Shown here: one piece after another, positions 24,736 through 36,854 of the stretch | Position numbering within the stretch: the first letter of the stretch is position 1 | How the letters are laid out: the number at the start of each line of letters is the position of its first letter | NCBI GenBank assembly: GCA_027625915.1 | Contig: JANTQA010000015.1 | Coordinates: 2,170,001 to 2,234,000, forward strand | From: Anaeramoeba flamelloides | Lineage: Eukaryota; Metamonada; Anaeramoebidae | Length of the DNA: 64,000 bases | Reading direction: 5' to 3' | The notes under the pieces: generated by a model | What the model saw: the letters and a program-made list of their open reading frames with translations, nothing else | Told to the model about the DNA's origin: nothing | Database searches by the model: none | Translations under genes and position numbers: made by a program

Positions 24736-25858
24736 TTTTTTTTATTAATTCATATTTTTTATTCATCTTTTTACAGAAATTATTATTTTTTTTTTTTTTT
24801 TAAATTTTTTAACAAAAATTTTCTTTTTTCAATCATAATTTTAGAAACTTCTCCCCAAAACAAATTCCAAATTAAAAATAAACCATTTACTTTAATTATT
24901 TTAAATATTTTAGTTTTAATTTAATAATAAAAAATATCTATTGATATTTAATTTCTGGTTTATTTCTTAAATTAAAAAAAACCTAGGTACTCTACGGCAC
25001 TTGACTACCCGCCCCCAGAATTTACAGGTGGGAAAATCTTTTACACTTTATATTCAGACAAAAATAATATTGAATTTGATTTTTTTTACCATTATTTTAT
25101 CTCAAAAATTATACCTGAAAATGAATTTTTATATGGGAAAAAAAAAGATAAAAAATTATTAGTTGTAAAAAAGGGTTGTACTAATTATTTTATTATTATT
25201 TAGGGTATGTTAACGTCTTTTGTTTGTGTGGATTTCTACATTTTTATTTTGTTGTTTTTGAAATAATTCAATAAGATTTTTAAATATTTACTTTCAATAA
25301 TAAATGTGATTAATCCCTTTTTTAATAATATTAAAAAATGTTATTACAATTTAATCTCTTATTTTTTTTCGAAAATTTTCAGTTTTTTTTTGTATTTCTT
25401 TTATCAATTTCAGCTCTGGTCTGAAATCTATTATTTTTCATATTTTTAATTAATCATCTATTGGTTGATTCTTAAAAAAAAAAAACTAAATTTTTCATTT
25501 TTTGCTTGTGCCACTTTGAGTGAAATGAAATTTATATTGAAGTAAAAAAAATTCAAAACATTTCAAAGATCTTTAAAAAAAAATTTTTAAAAATTATTTT
25601 TCGTCCTTAAAAAATATCTATTTTTTTTGAAAGCTCTTGATCGAGATGTAAAAGAAAAAAAAAAGAAAAAAAAAAAAAAAATTACTGATTCTCTTTATTT
25701 TAGATCATAATAAAGTAACAATATGATTTCTCAATTAAATCATCAAATTAAAAAAGAAAAAAAAATTCAAAAGTATTTTGTAAAAATTCCAAGTAAGATA
25801 AAGAAAAGAAGAAAAAAAGTCAAAAGAGAAAAAAATAAATTAATTATCCCCAAATTGA
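24736..25858. other. Intergenic between BAG6-like copy A and transketolase
   Basis: Convergent gene ends. The duplicated block stops near 24990. An R5-related piece (CCTAGGTACTCTACGGCACT then ACAGGTGGG) follows at about 24984-25035. The rest is AT-rich with an A/G-rich tract at 25650-25682. No gene seen. Confidence 0.6.
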
Positions 25859-28658
25859 TTAGAATTCAAATTGTTCTAATAAATTAGGAACTTGTTTATT
25901 AGAATAATGTTTAACGATTTTTTCACCTTTTTCTAACAAGTTTTCGACTGTAAAACCGAAATGTTTTAAGATTTCTGAAGCTTTACCTGATTTACCAAAT
26001 TCGTCGATTGAGATTGAATAATGGGAATATTTTTTCCAACCAAGTGATGATCCTGTTTCAACAGAGATGGTAGGGATTGAAGTGCCCAATACTTTTGTTT
26101 TATATTCGGTACTTTGCTCTTCAAACAATTCCCAACATGGGAAACTGATAACCTTTGTTTGTATATTTTTTTTTTCAGATAAAATTTTAGCAGCTTCGAG
26201 ACAGAGGGGGACTTCAGATCCTGTAGCAATAAAATTTAATTTATATTGAACATTTTCTGTTTCCTTGAGAGGATAAATTTGGTAGGCGCCCTTGGATACA
26301 CCTTCAATTGAAGTTCCTTCAAGATTAGGTACACCTTGTCTGGTGAGACACAAGACGCTTGGTCTGTTTTTGGATTCAATTGCGACTGAATAGGCTCCAC
26401 TTACTTCGTTGCCATCGCAAGGTCGAATTAAATTCAAGTTGGGAATACCACGAAGGGTGGAAAAGGTTTCAATTGGCTGATGTGTAGGGCCATCTTCACC
26501 AAGAGCGACTGAATCATGGGTCATTATATAGAGGATCCTTAATCCAGATAAGGCAGATACTCGAACGGCGCCTAAGGCGTAGCCAATAAAAGTTAAAAAG
26601 GTGGCACAATATGGAACATGAACACCGTAGGCGGCTAATCCATTACATATGGCTGCCATTCCATGTTCACGGATCCCAAAGCGTACATTCATATTTTGGT
26701 AACTTCCCTTGAGCAAATCCCCACCTTTGTTAATTAAAGTACAATTACTTGGTGCACAATCTGCAGATCCACCTAATAATTCTGGAAGGTTTTTTGAAAG
26801 AGAATTCAAGACAACTCCAGATAGTCTCCTTGTGGCAGTCATTTTTGTGGTTGGCTCATAAACTGGTAAATATTGTTGCCAATCTTTTGGGAGTTCCTTT
26901 TTGAACATTCGTGTTAATTGCTCAAACAATTCTGGATGCTTTTTTTCGTATTGAACCATCATCTCTTCCCATTCGTTGTTCTTTTTTTGTCCCCTTAACA
27001 AGACATTTTCCTTATAATATTTATAGACTTCCTCGGGTAATTCAAAATATTTTTCAGGATCAAATCCAAATACTTTCTTTAATTTCTTCAAATTTTCGTC
27101 GTTGAGGGGTGAGCCGTGGATCTTGCATGTTCCAGACAATTCAGTTCCAAAGCCAATTGTGGTTTTAACGGCAATTAAAGATGGCTTGTCAGTGGTTTCC
27201 TTTGCAAGTTGAATTGCCTTGTCAATTGATTCTAAATCATTGTCTCCATCTTGAACAATTTGAACATGCCATCCTAAAGCTTCGTATCTTTTTGGAACAC
27301 TTTCAGTGAATGATAAATTGGTTCCTCCTTCAATTGTAATGTCATTATCATCATAGAGTACAATTAATTTTCCTAATCCTAAATGCCCGGCAATCGATGC
27401 TGTTTCGTTAGAGACACCTGTTTGGGTATATTTTGTTTTGTTTTGTTTTATTAAATTTTAACAGAAAAAAGATTTGTTAGTCAGATGAGATTTTTGGATA
27501 TGTACCGAAAAAAAATTTGTTAAAATCTGTGAAAAGGTGAAAATTTCCAAAATTAGATACTTTTTCAATAAAAAAAAAAAAAAAGCAAATAAAAGTGATT
27601 GTATCTTAATGAAATAAAAGTAAAAGTAAGTTCAAATAAATGTAGTAAGTGACGAAATTGAGTTTTTTTGAAGAAAACAAAAAGAAAAAAAAAACGACAA
27701 AATAAACAAAAAGAACAAGAAAAAAGAAGAGAGAAATTAATCGTTTTTGAAAATATTAAACAAAATTTTCACCTTTTAAAAAATGAAAATATTAAATCCG
27801 TTTAGTTTTCTTCTAGTCCAAAAACTCCCAATACGAGACAGGTGCTGTTGTTTTTTGAAAATTGAAAAACAGATTTTCATAAAAAAAAAAATTTGCAAAA
27901 TGAATAAAAAAACATTCCTTATTGGTTGGTTGTTTTTAAAATCGAAAATTTTTTCAACTTTTTCACAGATTTGAAAATGGCACACAAAAGAAAAATAATT
28001 CAGAAAGAAAAAAAAAAAAAAAAAAAAAAAAGAACAAAGACTGGTGGTGAAAATTCAAATCAATTTACCTTCCATAGCACATCCGTCACCCATAATGACA
28101 TAAACAAAATTGTCAAAAATATTTAAACCGTCCTTGTTGAATCTAGCACCAAGGTTTGCTTCAGCAAGAGCAAAGCCAACTGCTGATGAAACACCTTGTC
28201 CTAATGGACCGGTGGTAATCTCAACACCATCTGTTTCGAGGTTTTCAGGATGACCTGGTGTCTTTGAACCAATTTGTCTGAATTGTTTAAGATCTTCAAT
28301 AGAAAGATCATAACCACTTGCATGGAGAAATGAATAAAGCATTGCCGATGCATGTCCGTTTGATAAAATGAAACGATCTCTTGAGATCCAGTTAGGGTTT
28401 TTTGGATTTACGTTTAGGTGTCTTGTGAAAAGTACGTGTGCCATTGGTGAGCATCCTTTGAAAATTTTGTTTTGGTTCGTGTTGAAAAGTAAAGAAAAGA
28501 AGGATATTTTTTTTAATTTTTTTTAGCTTTTATAAATAAGGAAATTTGGCTTATTTTATACCTAATGGTGCTCCTGGATGACCTGAGCGTGCTTTAGTAA
28601 TCATGTCATTTGCTAAAACTCTTAAAGCGTTGATACTTGTTTTGTCAATAAGTTCCAT
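25859..28658 (-). CDS. TKT: Transketolase
   Basis: Three exons on the minus strand, 28658-28562, 28455-28069 and 27417-25859, encode 680 residues, the usual family length. Exon 1 gives [10 protein letters not shown] across the first junction. Exon 2 supplies GPLGQG and the thiamine diphosphate/metal motif GDGCAMEG (GDG near residues 155-157). Exon 3 contains GIREHG with the catalytic Glu near residue 412, and [11 protein letters not shown]. The enzyme moves two-carbon ketol units between sugar phosphates in the non-oxidative pentose phosphate pathway and requires thiamine diphosphate and a divalent metal. No targeting extension is seen, so a cytosolic location is inferred. The gene looks intact and appears to be a normal host gene. 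Confidence 0.97.
27418..28068 (-). other. Transketolase intron 2, 651 bp
   Basis: The donor GTAAATTG at 28068 and an acceptor ending CAG at 27418 join MEG to VSNETAS in frame. The interior is AT-rich with A-runs and no supported gene. The open frames crossing it on both strands have no recognisable domain. Confidence 0.85.
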
Positions 28659-28914
28659 ATCGTTATTTATTATTAAAAAGAAAAAGAAGAAATAATTTGA
28701 AAAAAATGAATTGTTTTTTTTCAAGATCTTTTTTCATCTTTAAAAAGAATTTTTCGGTTAGGAAGAAGTCACGAAGTTTACTTTTGGAAATATACTCCAT
28801 CAGTTTTTTAATTTTCATTTCGGATGTTGTCATAATTAATAAAGACTTTTAAATTTTCTGTTTTAAAGTTTCTTTATTGAATTCCAAAAACTGGTTTGTA
28901 TTCATTTTTATTCT
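28659..28914. other. Transketolase 5' flank
   Basis: About 256 bp between the transketolase start codon and the TTAA-flanked element. The transketolase promoter should lie here or extend into the element. No specific motif is claimed. Confidence 0.35.
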
Positions 28915-29768
28915 TTAAGAGATCAGTCTTCTACGACAAAAAGGCAAAATTTTAAAATATTTTATTGGTGGTATTCTCTACTTTCAAATTTTGTAGATCC
29001 CATGTGTCAAAAAATTCTGATCGGCTAAGAAAGTCATAAAAGTAAAATTAGTATAACGAGATCAATTTTTTTTTTCCATTTTTTCCCAAAAAAGAAAACA
29101 TTAAAAATGATTTTATTTCTCACATTATAACAAGTTTGTACCCAGTTTATTGCCATTTTGATCATTATTAAATTATAACAAGTCTTAGTTACTTGGAATA
29201 TTCATATAAAGATTTTTTTTCTTTTTTGAGATAAAACTTTTGGTGTACCAAAAAATTAATATATTCAACGAATTATAAAATAATTGTATTTTGAAATAAT
29301 TTCGTATTTAATATATAATCTGAAAAAGGCAAAAGAAACTTATAACAATTCTAAAAAAATATTTAATGATTACTTATTAACAAATAATTTGAAAATTAGA
29401 TTATTTAAATCTTTTATATTAAGTCAATTGACATATGGGTTTAGAAATATATAACTATAAAATTGCAACCCTAAATTAGTTAAATTTCTGGGACTAATAC
29501 ATGTATTACTGAAATATGCAAAACAAACAGAAATACGCAAGTTTTTATCTATAAAACAGAATTTAAATTCGAAAATTTGATAATTTCAATAAATTAAAAA
29601 ATTTAAATCAAAGGATTAATAATAAAATTAATTGGAATTCAAAGAATCTGAAACTTTTATCTAAAACGGAATTTAGAATTATTATTATAATGTATTATTA
29701 GATTCTACAAGAGTTGGAAAGTACAAGAATTTTTTCAAATAATTAAAAACGAAAAAAAATATTTATTA

Positions 29769-29964
29769 CAGTCAGTTTCACTTTTAAGGCACAAAATTTC
29801 AACGAAATTTAAGGTACAATTAAAATCTCAAATTAAGGCACAAAATTCAAATTCTAGACAAATAAATTGTAAAAAAAAAAATTCTGAATTTTGTGCCTTA
29901 ATTTGAGATTTTTTTGTGCCTTAAATTTCGTTGAAAGTTTGTGCCTTAAAAGTGAAACTGACTG
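29769..29964. mobile_element. Palindromic Tc1/mariner-like MITE, copy 1
   Basis: Starts CAGTCAGTTTCACTTTTAAG and ends with its reverse complement, with TA on both sides. The arms are almost fully complementary over about 90 bp, leaving a short centre. The CAGT terminus and TA target fit the Tc1/mariner superfamily. Confidence 0.85.
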
Positions 29965-30034
29965 TAATCAAAAATATATTAAGTTATCAATCAAACTCAA
30001 CAATTAAAAAATTCAGAACAGTTAAAAATTGCTT

Positions 30035-30780
30035 AAATAAACCCCAATTCAAAAATTTTAACACACCAAAATTCGATTTGTGAAAAAAAAAACTTATTTA
30101 ATCAATTCAAGAAGATTTACCAAATTAGAACCATTCAATAATTGAAATGCTAACACTTGTTTATAAATTACAATACTCACAAAAAAATAAATAAATAATT
30201 ATCAATACAAATAAATCATGGAGTGTGTTAAAAATTTTGGAGAGAGCAAAACAAAAAAATACATTACAGTCAGTTTCACTTTTTAAGGCACAAACTTTCA
30301 ACGAAATTTAAGGCACAAAAAAATCTCAAATTAAGGTACAAAATTTGGAATTTTTTTTTTTTGCAATTTATTTTTACTAGAATCTGAATTGTGTGCCTTA
30401 ATTTGAGATTTTTTTTGTGCCTTAAATTTCGATGAAAGTTTGTGCCTTAAAAGTGAAACTGACTGTAGTAAATTTGTTGCAATTCTATTAGGAATATTGA
30501 TCGATCAAATGGTTAGATACTACCAACTAATTTTATTTGAGTTCTTCCATTTGGAACAACTCAACTTTAACCCAATCACAATGGTTGAAAAAAAATTTGA
30601 TCCAACGAAACAAATTACGTAATTCAAACAATGAAATGAAAATAAAAACTTAAAAGATGAAAAAATGATTTTCATATTTTACAAAAATCAAAATTATCTC
30701 CAATTTCAATGAAATTGTATTATTTTGATTGTTTGGAACGTTTTAGCTGTGTCGAAAATTTTGAATTTTAGTTTAGATAT
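30035..30780 (+). mobile_element. TIR element of the ACACACC family, copy 4
   Basis: Begins near AAATAAACCCCAATTC and ends near TTTTGAATTTTAGTTTAGAT, with imperfect inverted termini. It matches the reverse complement of 8325-9115. It is split by a mariner-like MITE at 30267-30465, and the uninterrupted sequence is seen at about 8640. It sits inside LINE coding sequence. Confidence 0.7.
30267..30465. mobile_element. Palindromic Tc1/mariner-like MITE, copy 2
   Basis: Same ends and arms as copy 1, with TA on both sides. Inserted in the TIR element: the homologous place in copy 2 of that family (near 8640, reverse strand, GATTAGTAAATTT) lacks it and has one TA. Confidence 0.85.
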
Positions 30781-30984
30781 TACTATGTAAGAAATAAAAA
30801 CTCAAATAAATTTTGTCCTTTATTTTTAAAATATGAACATAAAGAGATACTAGAAAATATTAATCACTTTTTATGGGTGTGTCCTTCCTATACAAAAGAT
30901 AGATTGACATTTTTAAATTAATTAAATGAAAAAAACCTCTATGAAAGAATTTTAAGTAAAAATAGTTTAAAATTATTTTCATTA

Positions 30985-31181
30985 CAGTCAGTTTCACTTT
31001 TAAGGCACAAACTTTCATCGAAATTTAAGGCACATAAAAAATCTCAAATTAAAGCACAAAATTCAAATTCTAGTAAAATAAATTGTAAAAAAAAAAAAAT
31101 CCAAATTTTGTGCCTTAATTTGAGATTTTTTTGTGCCTTAAATTTCGTTGAAAGTTTGTGCCTTAAAAGTGAAACTGACTG
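30985..31181. mobile_element. Palindromic Tc1/mariner-like MITE, copy 3
   Basis: 197 bp with CAGTCAGTTTCAC ends and flanking TA. It lies just downstream of the LINE C-terminal motif and before the LINE poly(A), so it landed in the LINE 3' part. Confidence 0.85.
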
Positions 31182-31997
31182 TAATTAATAATCGTATAAT
31201 CTATGATTTTATCCTAAAATTACTGAAAGGGAATTTTAGTCTAATGACACTTAGAGTGTAATTTCCACTTCCTCACCAATAAAAAAAAAAAAAAAAATGT
31301 AATTTTTTAAGAAGAGTAATTATAATAATCAAAGTTTTGAAGTCATATAAAAATTTTACTTTGAAATTTTGTTTTTGTATTAAGACAAAATTGGATTTTT
31401 CAAAATAAAATTTACCAAGATATTTGGGAATGGAGTAATTTTATCTTCAAAATTCAAAATCATTTTTTTTCTGACAAAAATGATTTGAATTGTAATAAGG
31501 TTTCTTGTGAATAAGACCAAACAATTTGTTAAAAAAATTTGTCATAATTGAAAATTTTTTTTTCAATTTTTTTTTCATTTTTTGAAAATAACAAAACAAC
31601 TTTTTTAAAACATTAAAGAAAAAAATTATTTTGCAGAATAGATCTCAATTTAATTGAAAAAATTTTGTTCGGATTAATCTTCTATCAAATATTCATTTAT
31701 TATATCACCTATACAACAATAAGTTTTATTAGTTGAGATTGGTATTTGATTATTAATTATTGAAAATATTAACCAAATAAAAAATATCTTTCGAAATCAA
31801 TACTTTCCAACATATAACGAAAAATATGTTTTACCATTTTCAAGAATTAACTTAATTCTTAAACAAATTAATAGGTCACCTTTTTTCATTTTATCTTGGA
31901 AACGTGCAAATTTTGAATTTCAAAAAAGAGATTCAAACCAATAAATTGTTTAGGCGAGGCGAACTCATCCATTTCATAAGTCAAGACACAAATTATA

Positions 31998-32193
31998 CAG
32001 TCAGTTTCACTTTTAAGGCACAAACTTTCAACGAAATTTAAGGCACAATTAAAATCTCAAATTAAGGCACAAAATTCAGATTCTAGTAAAATAAATTGTA
32101 AATAAAAAAATTACAAAATTTTTGCCTTAATTTTGGATTTATTTGTGCCTTACATTTCGTTGATAGTTTGTGCCTTAAAAGTGGAACTGACTG
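31998..32193. mobile_element. Palindromic Tc1/mariner-like MITE, copy 4
   Basis: 196 bp with TA on both sides. It is the most diverged of the four, with several mismatches in the right arm. The corresponding sequence near 51160 (CAAATTACAAAA) has no element, giving a second empty-site comparison. Confidence 0.85.
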
Positions 32194-32479
32194 TAAAAAA
32201 AAATTTTTTCAAGCTCTTGACAAAATTATATTTTATTTTCAAAAATGACTACTCCCTTAAATTATTTTGTTGCTGAATTTGAGGTGTTATTTTGAATAAT
32301 TGAAAGTGCCAGAGAGTACATAGTTTTGAAAAGAAGCGTAAAGTGCTCTTTTTACAATTGGTTTTCGTTCAAGCTTATTATTTTTATTTTCAACCTTGAA
32401 ATACGTATTTGACTTGTTTAGATATTTATTGAAGGTATTTTAATATAATTTTTTTTGTGTGTGTCAAAGATCTTGCAAT

Positions 32480-34140
32480 ATAAAACCATAATATTATTCA
32501 GTGTTTTTTTAGAAAAGAAAGTGAACACAAAGGAAATCAATGTTGAATAGTTAATTTTTTTATATTTTTTGCAAATTTTTTTTGATTAAAAATTTTCGAT
32601 TTTATTAAATTAATTTTTTGAATCGAGAAATGAGTTTTCAGTGAATTCTTGAAAACAACCAAAAAATAGACCCGGAAAGGTGTATATTTTTAACAAAATT
32701 TTTTATTTTAGAAGACCAAACAAGAAAGCCAACCTTTCCCGATAAATTTGTTGAAATCAAAAAACAAAAAAAAAATTCAAAGTATATTTTTCGAAGAGTT
32801 GTTTTACTTTATTCTTCTTAATTTGGATTAGTCCAAATAATTTAGAACCTTGGATTTATTACCCCAGTACTATTCAATATTATTTAACAAAACAATTTTT
32901 GTACCAAATTTGATATAAAAATTCTTTTTTCTAAATATTTTTATCAAAATAATCCAAACAAAGAATATAACTTAAAGTTTAAGGATAAGGGTGTTGAATT
33001 CTTGAAACCAAAAAAAAAAAAAAAAAATAACCTGGGATTCGGCCCAAAGAAAAAGAAAATAAGGTAAAAAAATTGAAAATAATATTTAGAATTATTTTGA
33101 TTTTCGATTAAGGTTCGAACCATAACTGTTTAAAATAATTTTCTGAAATGGGTAAAAAAAAATTAAAATTTTAATGAGTGGCTGAAAAACAACCAAAACT
33201 AAGCAACATGTGGGGTATGGTCTATCTCCATAAAACCAATAGTCAAAAAAGAGGAAATTTCTAGAAAAAAGTGCCAAAGTGTGACTCAATTTCCAATTAG
33301 AATGGTTTGTAAATTATCATTTTGATAACAACTGTGTTATTTTTGAAGTGTCTCTTTCTAAGACTCTTTTTGAGATCTCACAGATTTTTTTTTCATTTTT
33401 TACTTTTCTCAAATAAGTTTATTTTCTCCAGAATCTTACCTAATTATAATTATATAAATATAGAGGATTACAATCTAAAAAAAAATTAGATTAAATTGAA
33501 TTAAATTGATGTTGTATTTTAAGAAAAAATTGTCTTTTCAAATTAAAGAAATTTAACACTTAGAAAATATAAAATAAGAAATTACTAGTTTTTTTAAAAA
33601 ATTTGATTTTTTGGAATTGAGAAAACTTTAAAAACTTTTTTTTGTTAATTGAATTTTTCTCGATTTAGATACTATGAATTTTTTATTATTATTTAAATAT
33701 TGTCAAACAAAAGAAGTGCAATTTCACAATACCCTTTTTCTTGATGTAAAGTCACCCCTTGTGTACAGATCAAATCGGCAATAAATGTCTAAATCCTTAA
33801 ATTGCTAATATACAATTATCAAATCAAAAACAAACATAACAAAATAAATCTTTATTTCTGATAAAGAATTTATAAAAAATCCTATTTTCTTCTATAAAAA
33901 CTTGGATTAGATGACTTTTACAAAAAATAGGAATTTGAAAATCATTTTGGAAATTCTTAAGAAATAAAAATTTTGCAAACACAAGTTTTTTCAATTCAGA
34001 ATTAAAAATAAAATCAAGTAAAGAAGAATACATTCTACGTGTATTATAAATAATACCAATAAAAAAAATATTATTGTTTTATTTATTGTTTTTTATGATC
34101 ATTCTTTTCATTTTGTTGATTTACATTTTTTAATTAATTT
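32480..34140 (+). repeat. Long dispersed repeat (R3), copy c
   Basis: Aligns in order with 2080-3190 and 17640-18780, including TTTTAGAAGACCAAACAAG near 32709. It contains an extra unique segment at about 33090-33800 that the other copies lack. No gene seen. Confidence 0.5.
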
Positions 34141-34149
34141 GTAAATTTA

Positions 34150-34740
34150 AACTCAACTTCACTCAAACGGGCCCCAGCCAAAAATGAAAAATTCAATATA
34201 TTTTCAGGAATCAACCAGACTTATGATTGTTTCGAAATATGGGAAATGATAAACTTTGTATTAGAGTCGTTAATAAAAAAAGAAAAGCCTGAAAAAAAAA
34301 AATAAATTTCAAATAAAAAAAAAAGTTAAATTAATTTTTGGGACCCGTTCATTCGAAAGTCTATTACAAAATTCTCAATTTCTTTAGGAAATTAAAATTG
34401 TGGAAAATAAGATTTTTTGATTGTAAATTTTTGAATTTTTAAAAGAACATACCATATCTAACTTTTCTTAATGTTAATTATAAGTTTTAATATTTTTTGA
34501 AATCAAATTTAATTTTAAAAAAAAATAAAAAAGAAAAGAAGAAAGAAAAGTTAAAATCAAAAAGAATATATATAAATATATATATATATAAATTTACAAA
34601 AGAAGAAAAAATCATTTATATATAAAAATTGAAATATTAATTTGAGAATAATAATTAATTTAACTAATAGAATATGTTCTATTTCTTCAATAAAACTGGA
34701 CGTGTTTACTGAAGAGGATTTTATTCTAATAGAACATATT
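34150..34740 (+). repeat. Dispersed repeat R4, copy b
   Basis: Colinear with 9430-10020 but more diverged in the middle, where a TA-rich microsatellite (about 34568-34592) has expanded. It directly follows R3 copy c. Confidence 0.55.
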
Positions 34741-36854
34741 CAACTATCATTTTTTTAAAATAATAATGTATTAAGTTAATGAAATCATTTGAATCATTAT
34801 GTTAATAATAAACTGTGTCATTTAAAATCAAAGGAAATGTAATCACTCATCAAAGAAGTAGTCACTATAAAGTTAAAATTTCCACTTTTCTCATTTTGAT
34901 TGAAGATTAGAAAACAACATTTTTTACTTTAATTGTATCTAGTTTCTTTTTAGTGTTTAAAGTACTTGTTGAAAAAATAATTATTAATTTTCATTTCAAA
35001 AGTAAAATTAAATGTTATAATTAGATGTTAAGTTGAATTGTTTGGTCTACTTTGGGAAATGATATATAATTGAACTTTCATTCTTATCTCAACATTCTAT
35101 TGTGGTATTTATTTTTGATTTGAAAAAAATTGATAATTTTTTTTTAAACAATTTACTTTCAACACTTTGAATCAAATAAAACCATATTCAAACGAACAAG
35201 AAAGTTTTCAGATCCATTTAGAAATTAAAAAAAGGTGAAATTGTTGACTTCAGGTAAAAAACTTATATTTTTAATTCAATCAACTCTCAAATTTAAAAGG
35301 AAAAATATGTGCGTTATCAATAAAAAAAGAAAAGAATAGATAAATAATCTTAAGATAATTCATGTAACATTAAATCTTTTTGTGAAATTTTTAGAATTTA
35401 AACTGCACTTTTTATAAAATTTATTGGTTAGACAATTATTTTGACTAAAGAGAATTTAAAATAATAAGTCCACTTAATTATTTCCACAACATCCTGTATA
35501 TGTGTATTGTTAGTTATTCAAATATGATAATTAGTTTTGATTCAAGGATTTTTCGAAAAATATCAAGTAATTTAGATGTAAATATTCAGTCAACAATAGA
35601 CCAACCAGGTATAAAACCAAAAGAAAAATAATTTTTGATCTGATCACAGATTTAATTTGTTTCTTTTTATTTATTTTTCAAAATTGATTGTTTTCTTTGA
35701 AGATCTTTATATTAGATAAATTTTTTTTAAATATAAAATTAAAATATGTTAAAATTACTTGAAAAGGTCTTAAGTTAGAAATTAGAATTAATTTTGATCA
35801 CTGGAATAAATGCCAATATTATGATTTGAATTTTACTCTTAAAAAATAGAATCTCACAAAACTAAGAATTACAGATTTTACTAAAATGTGATTTGTAATT
35901 GAAATAACAATGCCAAATTAACCATTTTTTTGGAAATGAATAATTATAATGAATTCAAAGTATTTTTTAAAATTTAAAATATATAAAATTTTAAAGATTA
36001 GAAAGGCATTAGAAATAGTTTTTTTTTATTTTTATTGTTCTGAGATATTATATACAATTGATTAGTTGAAGTTGAGTCAATATTATTAAAAAAAGTTTAA
36101 ATAAATCCTAGTTTAATACTTCTAAAATAAGGATATATTTGTATTTATTAAAATTCGAAAGAATTTTCTAGTAAATATTATAACACTTTTGTAAGAAAAA
36201 ATTAAAAAGTAACTTATTATTTTGTTAATAATTTAATAAATTACTTAAACATTTCAAGTAAGTTAAAAAAAAAAAATAAAAACAAGTAATCAACAATTAT
36301 TCAATACATATAAAATAATATGATCAAATAAAATAAATTACCTTTTAAAAGACTTTACACTATTAAATAATAATTTATTTACAAAATACCAATAAAACCT
36401 GAAATTTTCTATTTTCTAAAAAAGAATTTTGAAAAAACCTAATTATTATTTTTTTTTTTTTGATGATCTCTAGAATAGTTCTATTTGGATAACACTTGAA
36501 ATGGTTATAATGAAATAATTACAAAATATTATACAAATATAATCTGAAAATATAAAGTGGAATGTTGATTCTTATATCTCAAAAGATAATCTCCAATAAA
36601 AATTTAATAAATTTCTCCAAATTTAATGTTTTTTTTGAAGAATTATATTTTTTTTGAAATTTTAATTGTCGATATTAGCAAAATTATAGTTTTTCTATAT
36701 ATAAAGCAATGAACACCCTCGTTCACTGTTTTTTTTAAATTCATAAGACCCCCTTGGTTGCTATTTTTTTGGTAATCCTTAAGTATACTATTATCAGTTT
36801 TAATCAACTATTACATATTTTAATTTTAGTCGTTGTTATGGTGTTACTTCTCCC
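34741..36854. other. Intergenic, nothing recognised
   Basis: About 2.1 kb of AT-rich sequence without codon-like stretches, domains or clear inverted repeats. Confidence 0.5.

Larger units (their letters stand above)
19110..24990 (+). repeat. Segmental duplication, unit A (BAG6-like locus)
   Basis: Homologous to 42860-48160 on the same strand. The left breakpoint is near CAAATGAAAATCCCAGATT and the right breakpoint is just after TTTCTTAAATTAAAAAAAA. Exons are nearly identical between units. Introns and flanks have diverged more and differ by transposon insertions and one small inversion. The units start about 23.7 kb apart. Confidence 0.9.
29293..31299 (+). mobile_element. 5'-truncated LINE insertion with poly(A) tail
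   Basis: Sequence present here but absent from the matching point of the TTAA element at 50096-51224 (near 50470). Near 29370-29450 it translates to LKIRLFKSFILSQLTYG, typical of the region after the LINE polymerase core. At 30815-30920 it gives CPLFLKYEHKEILENINHFL then WVCPSY, the Cys/His C-terminal motif of LINE ORF2. It ends in an A-run at about 31281-31297, and an imperfect TGTATTTT-like target duplication may flank it. Two mariner-like elements and a TIR element have inserted into it. Clearly dead. Confidence 0.75.
28915..32260. mobile_element. TTAA-flanked element, family 2, copy 2, carrying nested insertions
   Basis: Flanked by TTAA at 28915-28918 and 32257-32260. The left end (GTCTTCTACGACAA, then GATCCCATGTGTCAAAAAAT) and right end (AAAAATGACTACTCCC) match the 1.1 kb copy at 50096-51224. 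The length difference is explained by a LINE insertion (about 29293-31299) and a mariner-like element (31998-32193). Non-autonomous, with no transposase frame. It begins 257 bp upstream of the transketolase start codon. Confidence 0.8.

Noticed and set aside
26067-27105. Small frames on the plus strand opposite transketolase
   Set aside because: Antisense shadows of a well-supported enzyme gene.
33112-33121. GGTTCGAACC resembling a tRNA T-arm
   Set aside because: No acceptor, D or anticodon arm can be folded around it on either strand.
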